Positions 42,295 to 55,017 are shown, counted from the stretch's first letter. The stretch: DNA of 64,000 bases from Desulfotomaculum copahuensis (GCF_001655685.1 NZ_LYVF01000192.1:1-64000); one strand, 5' to 3'. Numbers and translations are program-made. The notes: a model not told the origin generated them from the sequence alone.

Positions 42295-43541
42295 TGGATA
42301 TGACGAAATCCCTGGCCGAAACGGATCCGGAAATCGCCCGGGCGATTGACCTGGAACTGTCGCGCCAGCGTAACACACTGGAACTGATTGCCTCGGAAAA
42401 CGCCGTCAGCCGGGCGGTGCTGGAGGCGCAGGGTTCCGTACTGACCAATAAATACGCCGAGGGTTATCCGGGGCGCCGTTACTACGGCGGGTGCCAGTTC
42501 GTGGATATTGCCGAGGAACTGGCCATCCGCCGGGCCAGGGAACTTTTCTCCGCCGGGCACGCCAATGTGCAGCCCCATTCCGGCGCCGAGGCCAACCTGG
42601 CGGTTTATTACGCTTTTCTGGAGCCGGGCGATACCATCCTGGGCATGAATCTGGCCCACGGCGGTCACCTGACCCACGGCAGCCCGCTGAACATCTCCGG
42701 CAAATATTTTCAAAACGCCTTTTACGGGGTGGACCGGGAAACCGGCCGCATTGATTACGATCAGGTTTATGATGTTGCCCGCCGCTCCAAGCCGCGCATG
42801 ATTGTGGCCGGGGCCAGCGCCTACCCGCGGGCCATCGATTTTGCCCGTTTCCGGGAGATTGCGGATCAGGTGGGCGCCTACCTGTTTGTGGACATGGCCC
42901 ACATCGCCGGGCTGGTGGCGGCCGGTGAGCACATGAGCCCGGTGCCCTATGCCGACGTGGTCACCACCACCACCCACAAGACATTGCGCGGCCCGCGGGG
43001 CGGTCTGATCCTGTGCCGGGAGAAATATGCCGCCGTCATTGACAAGGCGGTGTTCCCGGGCATTCAGGGCGGCCCGTTGATGCATGTGATTGCCGCCAAG
43101 GCGGTGGCCCTGGGCGAGGCGCTGCGGCCGGAGTTCAAGACCTATCAGCGGCAAATCGTATTAAATGCCAAAGCGCTGGCCGCCGCGCTGATCGAGCGGG
43201 GCTTCGAGCTGGTCAGCGGCGGCACCGACAACCATTTGATGCTGGTGGACCTGCGTAACAAGGGGATTACCGGCCGGGAGGCGGAGGCTGTGCTGGACAG
43301 CGCGGGGGTGACGGTGAACAAAAACGCCATCCCCTACGATCCGCAGCCGCCCGCCGTGGCCAGCGGCATCCGCATCGGCACGCCCCAGGTGACCACCCGC
43401 GGTCTGGACGGGGCGGACATGGAACGTCTGGCGGAGATCATCCATTTTGCCCTGAGCTTCAAGGGCGACGGGCAGCGACTGGACCGGGCGCGGCGGATGG
43501 TGGAGGAACTGTGCCGGGAGCATCCGCTGTATGAACGGTAA
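42294..43541 (+). CDS. glyA: Serine hydroxymethyltransferase
   Basis: 415 aa PLP enzyme interconverting serine and glycine and loading methylene-THF, the C1 donor later used by ThyX. The PLP Lys is in [28 protein letters not shown] and HGGHLTHGS are typical. One-base stop/start overlap with rpiB, with AGGAGG upstream. Confidence 0.97.
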   Translation: MDMTKSLAETDPEIARAIDLELSRQRNTLELIASENAVSRAVLEAQGSVLTNKYAEGYPGRRYYGGCQFVDIAEELAIRRARELFSAGHANVQPHSGAEANLAVYYAFLEPGDTILGMNLAHGGHLTHGSPLNISGKYFQNAFYGVDRETGRIDYDQVYDVARRSKPRMIVAGASAYPRAIDFARFREIADQVGAYLFVDMAHIAGLVAAGEHMSPVPYADVVTTTTHKTLRGPRGGLILCREKYAAVIDKAVFPGIQGGPLMHVIAAKAVALGEALRPEFKTYQRQIVLNAKALAAALIERGFELVSGGTDNHLMLVDLRNKGITGREAEAVLDSAGVTVNKNAIPYDPQPPAVASGIRIGTPQVTTRGLDGADMERLAEIIHFALSFKGDGQRLDRARRMVEELCREHPLYER

Positions 43542-43555
43542 GATGTCCTTTCGAT

Positions 43556-43571
43556 AAGCCCGGTGGCTTTT
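43556..43571 (+). terminator. Weak terminator after glyA
   Basis: AAGCC-CGGT-GGCTT followed by TT, 15 bases after the stop codon. The short U-tract makes it weak. Confidence 0.4.
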
Positions 43572-43852
43572 AGCAGGGTGGATGTTTCACTGCCGTCGGG
43601 TTGCCCGGTTTGACCGGTGGTTTGCCTCATTTTAATTACACCGTGGCTGAAGACCTGGCGGTCCGGGTTGATCGATTTCCGCCACCCCGCCCGGGCTTCG
43701 GGGAGGCGTGGATGTCAGGAAAAATAATGGTTTCATTGCGGAAGCGGTTTAAGTGGTTTAAACGGCGTGCCGGCTTGTACCGGGGCGGCTGTTCGCAAAA
43801 ATGGCTGTCCCCGTGCGGTTTTGCGCCGGTATCCCGGTGGAGGTAGAATTAA
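43572..43852. other. Intergenic region before the deaminase-dUTPase gene
   Basis: About 280 bp. A short open frame (43601-43846) has no recognisable domain or ribosome site and is probably spurious. I see no clear promoter; a GTTTAAGTGGTTTAAAC near-repeat (about 43747-43763) is the only local structure. Confidence 0.35.
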
Positions 43853-44941
43853 TTGGATCAGCGACCGACCTTTGATCAAACTTACATGGACGTGGTGGAG
43901 GTGATTGCCCGCCGCTCCACCTGTTTGCGCAAAAAGGTGGGGGCGGTGATTGTGGTGGACCGCCGGATCATCTCCCACGGTTATAACGGCGTGGTCAGCG
44001 GCGAAGCACACTGCTGCGACACCGGAAAATGTTTGAAAGAACTGGCCGGGCGGGAGGACTACAAGCCCTGCGTGCACGCCGAGCAAAACGCCGTTTGTGT
44101 CTGCGCCAAACGGGGGCTGGCGGTGAAGGGCGGCACATTGTATGTGAACGCCGACATCTGTATCACCTGCGCCAAACTGATCGTATCCTGTGAACTGGCC
44201 CGGGTGGTGGTACGCCGGGACTACAAAGGTTCGGGCGAGGGAATCGACTTTTTGCGCCGTTACGGTGTACACGTCGAGCTCTGGCCGGCCGGGGGGAAAG
44301 ACGCCGCCGGACCGGGCAGCGGGCAATCAACTGACTCGTTTGTCCCCGCGTCCGCCGGCGGGGAAAATGTTGCCGGTGCGGGCGGCCGGCCCGGGTGCGC
44401 CGTTTTTGACCGGTATGCCGGGGGCGGCGCGGCCGGGGGAATGCGTCCGGCGGCGCCGGGGGGCATTCCCCCGGGTGGTGCCGGGGCGCTTGAGGATGCC
44501 TCCGGAAAACCGGCCGGTCCGGTCATCCGTTACATATTGTCCGGCGGGGGGAACCCCCCCTTTCAGGCCACGCCCGGCAGCGCCGGGTGGGACGTCTGCG
44601 CCGTGGAACCGGTCACCGTGCGCCCCGGCGCGGGGGAGACCGTGGACACCGGCCTGGCGGTGGAAGTGCCGCCCGGCTATGTGCTGGATGTGCGCCCGCG
44701 CAGCGGTCTGGCTTTCAAGCGGGACATCCTGGCCTTCCCGGGCACCATCGACTCCGACTTCCGCGGGGTGGTGCGGGTGCGCCTGTGGAACCTGGGCACG
44801 GAGCCCTACCACGTGCAGCCGGGCGAACGGGTGGCCCAGTTCGTCCTGCTGCCGGCGCCGCCGGTGCGCTGGGTAGAGGCCGCCATCCTGACGGACACCG
44901 CCCGGGGGGAAGGCGGCTTCGGCAGCACGGGCAAGCGGTAA
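43853..44941 (+). CDS. Fused dCMP deaminase-dUTPase
   Basis: 362 aa, two enzymes in one chain. Residues 1-145 are a ComEB-type dCMP deaminase: catalytic CVHAEQNA (His75, Glu77), zinc Cys103 and Cys106 (CITC), and the HCCDTGKC second zinc site. Residues 146-222 are a Gly/Ala/Pro-rich linker. Residues 224-362 are a trimeric-type dUTPase with all five motifs: GSAGWDVCA, RPRSGLAFK, GTIDSDFRGVV, GERVAQFVL, RGEGGFGSTG. Both halves look active and both yield dUMP, the ThyX substrate made by the next gene. TTG 43853 after GGTGGAGG. The frame is continuous, so this is not two genes misread. Confidence 0.92.
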   Translation: MDQRPTFDQTYMDVVEVIARRSTCLRKKVGAVIVVDRRIISHGYNGVVSGEAHCCDTGKCLKELAGREDYKPCVHAEQNAVCVCAKRGLAVKGGTLYVNADICITCAKLIVSCELARVVVRRDYKGSGEGIDFLRRYGVHVELWPAGGKDAAGPGSGQSTDSFVPASAGGENVAGAGGRPGCAVFDRYAGGGAAGGMRPAAPGGIPPGGAGALEDASGKPAGPVIRYILSGGGNPPFQATPGSAGWDVCAVEPVTVRPGAGETVDTGLAVEVPPGYVLDVRPRSGLAFKRDILAFPGTIDSDFRGVVRVRLWNLGTEPYHVQPGERVAQFVLLPAPPVRWVEAAILTDTARGEGGFGSTGKR

Positions 44942-45175
44942 AAACATACATAAAGCCCGTGCGACTACCTGACGGGTCACCGCCGGGGCGAAGATTTTCC
45001 GGCGTCATTGTCAAACCGGCCGCGCCGGCGTTTGATCCGGCCGACTGCCCGTTGAATTTTCCTCAAGCACAGTGGCAGTACCTCGTCGCTTCAATGTTTC
45101 TCCGGTACGGCCACCACCCCCGGGAAAACATTTTTACTTTAAAAGCCAATTTTACCGCGAGGGAGGGATACCGGT

Positions 45176-45796
45176 TTGGAAGTGAAGCTCCTGGCCTGTA
45201 CCGGGCTGGCTGAAGGCACCCCCCCGGTTCCCGGCTGTACGGAGGCGGACAGTGTAATCATTTATGCCGTCAGCCAGTGTTACCAGGCCAAGCCGCAGCC
45301 CGGGATGATCCGCAACTGCTTTGAGCGCGGTCACCACAGCGTTTTTGAACATGTGCATTTCAGTTTCGCCGTACATGGAATCAGCCGGGCGTGCCTGGCC
45401 CAGCTTACCCGCCACCGTCTGGCCAGTTACACGGTGGAGTCCCAGCGCTACTGCGACTACACCAAAAAACCGGCCGGTTTTGTGTGGCCGGATACCATTG
45501 AGGGTGGGACGGCGAAAAAGTACCGGGCGTTGCTTGAGCAGGCCATGACCTGCTACCACGAGTTGCGCGCCGCCGGCGTGCCGCCGGAAGACGCCCGTTT
45601 TGTGCTGCCCCAGGCCACGGCTGTCAACCTCGTTTTTACCATGAACGCCCGTGAGCTGTTCCATTGTTTCGACCTGCGCCTGGACAGGCATGCCCAGTGG
45701 GAAATCCGCCGTCTGTTCGCCCGGGTATTGCAGCTGGTGCGGGAACGGGCGCCGCTCACTTTTGCCGCCTATGCGGACCGGAAAGAGGAGTTGTAG
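45176..45796 (+). CDS. thyX: Flavin-dependent thymidylate synthase ThyX
   Basis: 206 aa. It methylates dUMP to dTMP with methylene-THF and NADPH/FAD. The ThyX motif RHRX7S is RHRLASYTVESQR; FERGHHSVFEHVHFSF binds FAD. TTG 45176 follows GGGAGGG at eight bases. The 234-bp gap before it holds no gene; a weak CCCGT/ACGGG hairpin lies near 44957. Its neighbours supply substrate (fused deaminase-dUTPase) and C1 units (glyA). Confidence 0.94.
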   Translation: MEVKLLACTGLAEGTPPVPGCTEADSVIIYAVSQCYQAKPQPGMIRNCFERGHHSVFEHVHFSFAVHGISRACLAQLTRHRLASYTVESQRYCDYTKKPAGFVWPDTIEGGTAKKYRALLEQAMTCYHELRAAGVPPEDARFVLPQATAVNLVFTMNARELFHCFDLRLDRHAQWEIRRLFARVLQLVRERAPLTFAAYADRKEEL

Positions 45797-46948
45797 TTGT
45801 TGAAAATTCTCACCATCTTCGGTACCCGGCCGGAGGCGATCAAAATGGCGCCTTTGATCAAAGAGCTGCAAAACCATCCGGGTTGTTTCGACTGCCGGGT
45901 GGCCGTCACCGCCCAGCACCGGCAAATGCTGGACCAGGTGCTGGACCTGTTCGGCATCGTCCCCCGCCACGACTTGAACATCATGCAACCCGGCCAGAGC
46001 CTGTTCGACATCACCCGGCGGGCGCTGGCCGGCCTGGAACAGGTGTTGTCCGCCGAACAACCGGATCTGGTGCTGGTGCACGGCGACACCACCACTACCT
46101 TCACCGGCGCGCTGGCCGCCTTTTACCGCCGGATCCCGGTCGGCCACGTGGAGGCCGGCCTGCGCACCGGCAACAAGTTTTCCCCCTTTCCGGAAGAAAT
46201 CAACCGCCACCTCACCGGCGTGCTGGCCGACATTCACTTCGCCCCCACCGCCGCCGCCCGGGCCAACCTGCTGCGGGAAGGGGTGGCGGAAAAAGATATT
46301 TTTGTCACCGGCAATACGGTGATCGACGCCCTGCTGGCCACCGTGCGCCGGGAATTTGCGTTTACAGACCCGGTGTTGAGCAATATTGATTACGCCAGGC
46401 AGCGGGTGCTGCTGGTGACCACCCACCGCCGGGAAAACCTGGGCGAACCGATGCGCGAAATCTATCTGGCGCTGCGGCAGGTGGTGCAGGATTACCCGGA
46501 CGTGACGGTGATTTTCCCCGTGCATAAAAATCCGGCCGTGCGCCAGGTGGTGCGTGAGGTGCTGGGGGAAGCGCCCCGCGTGCATCTGATCGAACCACTG
46601 GACTACCAGCCGTTTGTCAACCTGATGCAACGCAGTTACCTGGTGCTCACTGATTCCGGCGGGCTGCAGGAAGAGGCGCCGGCGCTGGGCAAGCCGGTGC
46701 TGGTGCTGCGCGACACCACAGAGCGGCCCGAAGCGGTGGAAGCCGGCACAGTGCGCCTGGTGGGCACGGTCCGGGAGGCGGTGCTGACCGAAACCCGCCG
46801 CCTGCTTGACGACCCGGTCCATTACCGGCGTATGGCCGAAGCGGTCAACCCTTACGGGGACGGGCAGGCCTGCCGGCGCATCGCCGCGGCCATCGCCTGG
46901 CATTTCGACCTGGCGGAAGCGCCGCCGGATGAATTTTCGCCGCGTTGA
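45797..46948 (+). CDS. wecB: UDP-N-acetylglucosamine 2-epimerase (non-hydrolysing)
   Basis: 383 aa. It makes UDP-ManNAc for wall polymers. FGTRPEAIKMAPLI, HVEAGLRTGNKFSPFPEE, TTHRRENLG and DSGGLQEEAP are family motifs. Tandem TTG codons at 45797/45800 follow AGAGGAG; it begins right at the end of thyX. It lies just before the atp operon, as mnaA-like genes do in several Firmicutes. Confidence 0.94.
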   Translation: MLKILTIFGTRPEAIKMAPLIKELQNHPGCFDCRVAVTAQHRQMLDQVLDLFGIVPRHDLNIMQPGQSLFDITRRALAGLEQVLSAEQPDLVLVHGDTTTTFTGALAAFYRRIPVGHVEAGLRTGNKFSPFPEEINRHLTGVLADIHFAPTAAARANLLREGVAEKDIFVTGNTVIDALLATVRREFAFTDPVLSNIDYARQRVLLVTTHRRENLGEPMREIYLALRQVVQDYPDVTVIFPVHKNPAVRQVVREVLGEAPRVHLIEPLDYQPFVNLMQRSYLVLTDSGGLQEEAPALGKPVLVLRDTTERPEAVEAGTVRLVGTVREAVLTETRRLLDDPVHYRRMAEAVNPYGDGQACRRIAAAIAWHFDLAEAPPDEFSPR

Positions 46949-47045
46949 CGGCGCCGGGCGGTAAAACGAAAAATTTTTCCGGCCGGCAGGATTAAGGACA
47001 CTTTCCGCGAAACATAATTAACATATGGCCGTGGCTGCCGTCCGG

Positions 47046-47061
47046 CAGTCGCCGGCGACTG
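47046..47061. repeat. Perfect 16-bp palindrome upstream of the atp promoter
   Basis: CAGTCGCC/GGCGACTG without spacer, in the 273-bp wecB-atp gap. It could be a protein-binding site or a hairpin at the wecB 3' end. Confidence 0.5.
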
Positions 47062-47181
47062 TTCGGAGTTGAAAATCAACCTTCCGGAGTGTCCGGGACC
47101 CGTCTTGCAACGCCCGGGACGCAACTGGAGAAAGTACCGGCAAGCATTGTGCATTTGGGAACAAAAATTTTTCCACTATAT

Positions 47182-47210
47182 GAAGGATTAAGAGCCTTTT
47201 TGTAGAATTG
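47182..47210 (+). promoter_or_regulatory. SigH-type promoter of the ATP synthase operon
   Basis: GAAGGATTA (47182-47190), 11-bp spacer, GTAGAATTG (47202-47210); only the last flanking base departs from the SigH consensus. No SigA-like alternative is visible close by. The predicted start (about 47217) is only a few bases before the first open frame. Confidence 0.6.
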
Positions 47211-47221
47211 ATATTAGTGCC

Positions 47222-47518
47222 TTGACCCACAAGCGCCCTGGCGCCCGGGGGGGAAAGATCGTAGCACGCAGGCGGTCAGGTCAACCGGAAAAAAATAGCG
47301 GCGGCAAGGGCACGTCTTTTTTTCAGGCCTTCAGTCTGGCGTCCATCGTCAGCTTTCAACTGGCCGGCTCCGTCCTGGTGGGTTATTTCCTGGGGCGGTT
47401 TTTGGACGGGCGGCTGGGCACCACGCCCTGGCTGATGGTGGCCGGCATCCTGTCCGGCATAGCGGCGGGCGTGATTGGCACCATCCAGGTGGTGGGCCGG
47501 TTTTTTGAGCAGAAGTAA
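47222..47518 (+). CDS. atpZ: AtpZ/AtpI-family ATP synthase accessory protein
   Basis: 98 aa with a basic N-terminus and two membrane helices (FFQAFSLASIVSFQLAGSVL, PWLMVAGILSGIAAGVIGTI). AtpZ-type proteins associate with AtpI and assist c-ring assembly or Mg/Ca transport. TTG 47222 has no good ribosome site and nearly coincides with the predicted transcript start; a strong GGGGGGAAAG at 47248-47257 is followed only by ATC/GTA codons, so the start is uncertain. Confidence 0.72.
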   Translation: MTHKRPGARGGKIVARRRSGQPEKNSGGKGTSFFQAFSLASIVSFQLAGSVLVGYFLGRFLDGRLGTTPWLMVAGILSGIAAGVIGTIQVVGRFFEQK

Positions 47519-47761
47519 GGCCGGTCCCGTTCATCTCCGGCTGCTTTCACGGCAGGGCCTTCCCGGTTTGAGATCTTGAATCATAATCAAGTCATCGCCC
47601 CGCCGGCGGCAAGCCGGGGGAAACAGGCCGCCGGTTCCGTTTCCCGCAAGCCGGAGGAGTTTCCGTTTTGTCCGGCGTTGTTCGCGGGCATAATTGGGAA
47701 AATTTTCGCATGTATTTTCAACACGGCATCTTGCCAGTTTTAACGGTCGGGAGGAATTCCG

Positions 47762-48175
47762 GTGCGGGATTTGCCTTTTGAAGCGTTTTTGAACCGGACG
47801 GTGAAAATCGGCCTGTATGTGCTGGCCGGTTGCCTCCTGCTTATCGGCTGGGATTACCAGAACCGCATGTTCTGGGGTCTGGCCATGGGCGTCGGGGTGG
47901 GCCTGTGGAACATCTATTTCCTGGCCCGGCGGATCAAGCTGATTACCTCCCGGGGGCGGGAGTTCTTGCGGGACTTTCAAAGGGAAGTGGCGGGCAGCCT
48001 GATTGCGCGGCTTTTGTCCATTGTGGCCGTGCTTTACCTGGCTTCCCGCATTTCCCTGCCGGCGGTGATTGCCGCCGCCGCGGGCATCCTGGCCGTGTCG
48101 GGCATCTTTGCCGCGGTGGGCGGCGGGGCGCTTTTGCGGGAGGTCAAATCAGATCAGTTATTTAGAAAAAATTAA
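47762..48175 (+). CDS. atpI: ATP synthase subunit I (AtpI)
   Basis: 137 aa with four membrane helices; an assembly factor for the c-ring. GTG 47762 follows GGGAGG. A 243-bp gap with a GGGAAAC/GTTTCCC hairpin (about 47614-47645) separates it from atpZ; no convincing promoter was seen there. Confidence 0.8.
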   Translation: MRDLPFEAFLNRTVKIGLYVLAGCLLLIGWDYQNRMFWGLAMGVGVGLWNIYFLARRIKLITSRGREFLRDFQREVAGSLIARLLSIVAVLYLASRISLPAVIAAAAGILAVSGIFAAVGGGALLREVKSDQLFRKN

Positions 48176-48199
48176 AACGCGAAAGGGGGGAGATTACAG

Positions 48200-48937
48200 A
48201 TGTTGAGCATGGAGCAAGTAGAGGAAAAGCTGAATTTTTGGAACTTCCCGCAACAGCCGTGGCATCTGGGGCAGATCGGGAACTTTCCCATCGACCTCAA
48301 CCCGCGCACCATTGTCATGACCTGGGTGGCCATGCTGCTGGTGATTATCTTTGCCGTCGCCGCCACCCGGAACATGGACATGCGCCGCCCCGGCAAGCTG
48401 CAGGTGGCCTTTGAGTCCATGTACGATTTTGTGCGGGGTTTGGTCAACGACAATATGGATCCGGTCAAAGGGCTTTCGTTGTTAAGCATCGTTCTGACCT
48501 ATTTCATATTCATCCTCTTTTCCAACCTCCTGGGCCTGGTTCCCACCTTGAATTCGCCCACGGCCGATTATAACACCACCTTTGCCCTGTCCCTTTTCAC
48601 TTTTGTGCTGATTCAGTTCTTCGGCCTCAAGTACAAAGGACTGGGGTATTTCAAGCACTTCGTCAAACCCGTTTTTGTCTTTTTACCCATCAACCTGGTC
48701 GAAGAGCTTTCCAAGCCAGTGACGCTGGCCTTCCGTCTTTACGGGAACATCTACGCCGGTGAAGTGCTCATCGCCGTTTTGCTGGGCCTGTTCCCGCTGG
48801 TCGGGGACATCTTCGGCGGCTTTATCGCGTCGGTGATCTGGCTGGGATTCAGTATCTTTGTGGGAGGCATCCAGGCTTTCATCTTTACCATGCTGAGCAT
48901 CGCTTACGTGGGACAGGTGGTTGCCGACGAGCATTAA
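48200..48937 (+). CDS. atpB: ATP synthase Fo subunit a
   Basis: 245 aa, five or six helices; the essential Arg of the proton half-channels is in PVTLAFRLYGNIYAGE. The N-terminus (NFPIDLNPRTIVMTW) is typical for Firmicutes. ATG 48200 after GGGGGGAG. Confidence 0.96.
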   Translation: MLSMEQVEEKLNFWNFPQQPWHLGQIGNFPIDLNPRTIVMTWVAMLLVIIFAVAATRNMDMRRPGKLQVAFESMYDFVRGLVNDNMDPVKGLSLLSIVLTYFIFILFSNLLGLVPTLNSPTADYNTTFALSLFTFVLIQFFGLKYKGLGYFKHFVKPVFVFLPINLVEELSKPVTLAFRLYGNIYAGEVLIAVLLGLFPLVGDIFGGFIASVIWLGFSIFVGGIQAFIFTMLSIAYVGQVVADEH

Positions 48938-48965
48938 TCCGTTGTGTGTTTGTATTGCTATGTGA

Positions 48966-49238
<273 letters not shown>

Positions 49239-49336
49239 TCACCCCTTAAAGCGGGGACTTGGGAACGGCATAGCAGGTGGCTGCCGCCTGCTATGGCCTT
49301 CCTTTTGTCAAGGTAACGGAAGGAGGGGAATAGGTT

Positions 49337-49822
49337 TTGAAGTTTAATGCCACCCTGCTGGCCCAGTTCTTCCATTTCATTCTCCTGTTGATCTTTCTGC
49401 GCATTGTGGCCTACAAGCCCGTTGCGAATATGTTGAAGTCCCGTCAGGAATTCATTACCAATAATGTGGCGGCGGCAGAGGAGGATCGCAAACAGGCCGA
49501 GGCTCTGCGCCAGCAGTATCTGGCCGACATGCAAAAAGCCAGGGAAGAGGCCCAGGCCATCATTCAGCAGGCGACCAAAGCCGGCGAGGTGCAGGCGCAG
49601 GAAATCATCGAAGCGGCCAAGACCGAGGCGAACCGCGTAAAAGACAACGCCCTGCAGGAAATCGCCCGGGAGAAGGAGAAAGCGGTTGCCGAATTGCGCG
49701 ACCAGGTGGCTTCACTGTCCGTCCTGGTGGCCGGCAAGATTATCAATCAGACCATCACTCCCGAGATCCAGCACGGTCTGGTGCAGGATTTCATTAAAGA
49801 GGCGGGGGATCTGCCATGCTAA
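49337..49822 (+). CDS. atpF: ATP synthase Fo subunit b
   Basis: 161 aa; one N-terminal membrane helix and a long charged Ala/Glu/Lys-rich coiled coil forming the peripheral stalk. TTG 49337 after GGAGGGGAATAG. It overlaps atpH by 7 bp. Confidence 0.95.
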   Translation: MKFNATLLAQFFHFILLLIFLRIVAYKPVANMLKSRQEFITNNVAAAEEDRKQAEALRQQYLADMQKAREEAQAIIQQATKAGEVQAQEIIEAAKTEANRVKDNALQEIAREKEKAVAELRDQVASLSVLVAGKIINQTITPEIQHGLVQDFIKEAGDLPC

Positions 49823-50358
49823 AGGGAGCCGTATCCGGACGTTATGCCGAGGCGCTTTATGAAATCGCCGCCGCCGCGGGCACAGTGGACCAGGTGGAGG
49901 CGGAATTGAAGGCGATCACGCAGATTATCGCCGGCTCCCCCGAGTTTCAAAAGGTATTGTTCCATCCGCGCATTACCGCCGCTGAAAAAAAAGACTTCCT
50001 GAAAGGCCTTTTTGAGGGCAAGCTCTCCGTAACAACGGAAAATTTCCTGTTCTTGCTGGTGGACAAGCAGCGGGAAGCCTTTATCAGCGATATTACGGCT
50101 GTTTTCACGGAACTGGCCAACCGGGCGCGCCATGTGGTCAAGGCCGAAGTGACCAGTGCCGTGGAACTGAACAAGGACGAAAAGAAAAAGCTGGGCGACG
50201 TGCTGAACAAGCTGACGGACAGCAAAGTCGAAACAGCATTTGCCGTGGATCCCGCCCTGCTGGGCGGAGTGGTCGTGCGTATCGGCGACCGGGTGATCGA
50301 CGGCAGCCTGCGCGCCCGTCTGGCTACCATGAGAGAACACCTCAGGCAAATAAGTTAA
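49816..50358 (+). CDS. atpH: ATP synthase F1 subunit delta
   Basis: 180 aa. N-terminal helical domain (SGRYAEALYEIAAAAG) and the conserved C-terminal signature GGVVVRIGDRVIDGSLRARL linking F1 to the b-stalk. Confidence 0.96.
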   Translation: MLKGAVSGRYAEALYEIAAAAGTVDQVEAELKAITQIIAGSPEFQKVLFHPRITAAEKKDFLKGLFEGKLSVTTENFLFLLVDKQREAFISDITAVFTELANRARHVVKAEVTSAVELNKDEKKKLGDVLNKLTDSKVETAFAVDPALLGGVVVRIGDRVIDGSLRARLATMREHLRQIS

Positions 50359-50373
50359 TTGGGATAGGGGTGA

Positions 50374-51918
<1,545 letters not shown>

Positions 51919-51961
51919 AGCCGGACATTGAGCGCCAACAGGCGAGGTGGTGAAAACTTAG

Positions 51962-52813
51962 ATGGCCAGTTTACGTGACTTGAGGCGCCGCATCAAGAGC
52001 ATTCAGAGCACGCAGAAAATCACCAAGGCGATGAAGGCGGTGTCCGCCGCCAAAATGCGCCGGGCGCAGGATCAGGTGCTGGCGGCCCGGCCCTATGCCA
52101 AAAGAATGCGCGACGTGCTGGGGCGGGTGGCCAACTCGGCCGGTAATGTGCGCAATCCGCTTTTGGAAGTGCGGGAGCCGAAAAAGGTGGCCTACCTGCT
52201 GGTGACTGCCGACCGGGGTCTGTGCGGCGGCTTCAACGGCAACCTGATCCGCAAGGCCAGCCATGAAATCAAGGATCGCGACGCCACCAGCATGATCTGC
52301 GTCGGCCGCAAGGGGCGGGACTTCTTCCGCCGGCGGAACTACCATATCGCCCAGCAGTATGTCGGTCTGGGCGAGACAATCAGTCTGGGGCAGGCGCAGG
52401 AGATCGCCCGTTTTGTCATCGGGCAGTACGGGGCCGGCGAATTTGACGCCGTCTACCTGATCTACAGCGAATTCGTGAATGTGCTGATTCAGCGTCCACA
52501 GATGATCCAGTTGCTGCCCGTACAACCGCCGGCCGGGGCGGAAGAGGCCAAAAAGGTGGATTACATTTTCGAGCCGGACGCGGAAGAAGTGCTCAACGTC
52601 CTGTTACCACGCTATGTGGAAAACATGGTCTATTACGCCCTGCTGGAATCCAAGGCCGGTGAGCAAAGCGCCCGCATGACGGCCATGGACTCGGCCACCA
52701 AGAACGCCGCGGACATGATCGACCGGCTGACCCTGTCCATGAACCGGGCGCGCCAGGCGGCCATCACCAAGGAAATTTCCGAAATTGTGGGCGGCGCGGC
52801 GGCGCTGGAGTAA
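51962..52813 (+). CDS. atpG: ATP synthase F1 subunit gamma
   Basis: 283 aa rotor shaft: N-terminal [20 protein letters not shown] and C-terminal [19 protein letters not shown] helices form the coiled coil inside the alpha-beta ring. ATG 51962. Confidence 0.97.
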   Translation: MASLRDLRRRIKSIQSTQKITKAMKAVSAAKMRRAQDQVLAARPYAKRMRDVLGRVANSAGNVRNPLLEVREPKKVAYLLVTADRGLCGGFNGNLIRKASHEIKDRDATSMICVGRKGRDFFRRRNYHIAQQYVGLGETISLGQAQEIARFVIGQYGAGEFDAVYLIYSEFVNVLIQRPQMIQLLPVQPPAGAEEAKKVDYIFEPDAEEVLNVLLPRYVENMVYYALLESKAGEQSARMTAMDSATKNAADMIDRLTLSMNRARQAAITKEISEIVGGAAALE

Positions 52814-52879
52814 GACGGCATGATTTATGGGAACCTTCTTATGGCCAGTTGAGTCAAGCGCAAAGGAGGTACGAAGTAG

Positions 52880-54286
<1,407 letters not shown>

Positions 54287-54287
54287 T

Positions 54288-54692
54288 ATGGCGGAAAAGA
54301 CCCAACGCCTGGAAATTGTCACCCCCGAGCGCAAGGTATTCAGCGGCGACGTCCGCTTTGTGGTGGTGCCGGGCGTGGAAGGCGAACTGGGCTTCCTGCC
54401 CGAGCACGCTCCGCTGGTCAGCGCCCTCAAGATCGGCATTATCCGGGTGCAGCCGGAGGAAGGCAAGCCCTTCAAAGTGGCTGTCAGCGGCGGTTTCGTG
54501 GAAGTGCGCAACAGCAAGGTGAGCGTGCTGGCCAACACGGCCGAGCGCGACGATCAGATTGACCGGGAGCGGGCCGAAGAGGCCAAACGGCGCGCCGAAC
54601 AGCGCCTCGCCTCCAAGACCTCCGAACTGGATGTCGCCCGGGCCGAACTGGCCTTGAAACGTGCCCTCAACCGCCTGAAAGCGGCGGAATAA
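54288..54692 (+). CDS. atpC: ATP synthase F1 subunit epsilon
   Basis: 134 aa. N-terminal beta-barrel (LEIVTPERKVFSGDVRFVVV) and C-terminal helical hairpin that can inhibit hydrolysis. ATG 54288 is spaced well from GAGGGAAG; GTG 54279 overlaps it. Confidence 0.96.
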   Translation: MAEKTQRLEIVTPERKVFSGDVRFVVVPGVEGELGFLPEHAPLVSALKIGIIRVQPEEGKPFKVAVSGGFVEVRNSKVSVLANTAERDDQIDRERAEEAKRRAEQRLASKTSELDVARAELALKRALNRLKAAE

Positions 54693-54718
54693 GCCGGACA
54701 ACAGAATGTCATGCCAAG

Positions 54719-54748
54719 AGCCGGGAGATGCAAAATCCCCCGGCTTTT
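54719..54748 (+). terminator. Terminator of the atp operon
   Basis: AGCCGGG (54719-54725) pairs with CCCGGCT (54739-54745), followed by TTT; 27 bp after atpC. Confidence 0.8.
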
Positions 54749-54799
54749 CGTATTGCGCGGACGGACGATCCGCCCCTGATTTAAAATCCTCCGTCCGGA

Positions 54800-54808
54800 T
54801 GGTATAAA
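54800..54808 (+). promoter_or_regulatory. Extended -10 promoter of murA
   Basis: TGG-TATAAA in a GGATGGTATAA context identical to the DUF2062-gene promoter; no good -35. It leaves a leader of about 200 nt. Confidence 0.45.
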
Positions 54809-55017
54809 ACCGGTCCGGTGCCGGACAAACGGTTTGCCAAAAGTTATTCAGAATTTCCGCCCGCTTGACCCGGAAAGCCGGCAGCAGCGGCGAGGCGTGC
54901 AGATAAAAACCGGAATAATCCGGAAAGGAACAGTCCCGCATCGCTAATTTCCGAATACGGGTATGCCTGCGGTTGAAAATGGCAACAATGGCAGGCAGGA
55001 CTGTTTTTAACGGAGCG

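Noticed and set aside
43601-43846. 81-codon open frame between glyA and the deaminase-dUTPase gene
   Set aside because: No ribosome site, no domain, proline/arginine-rich composition.
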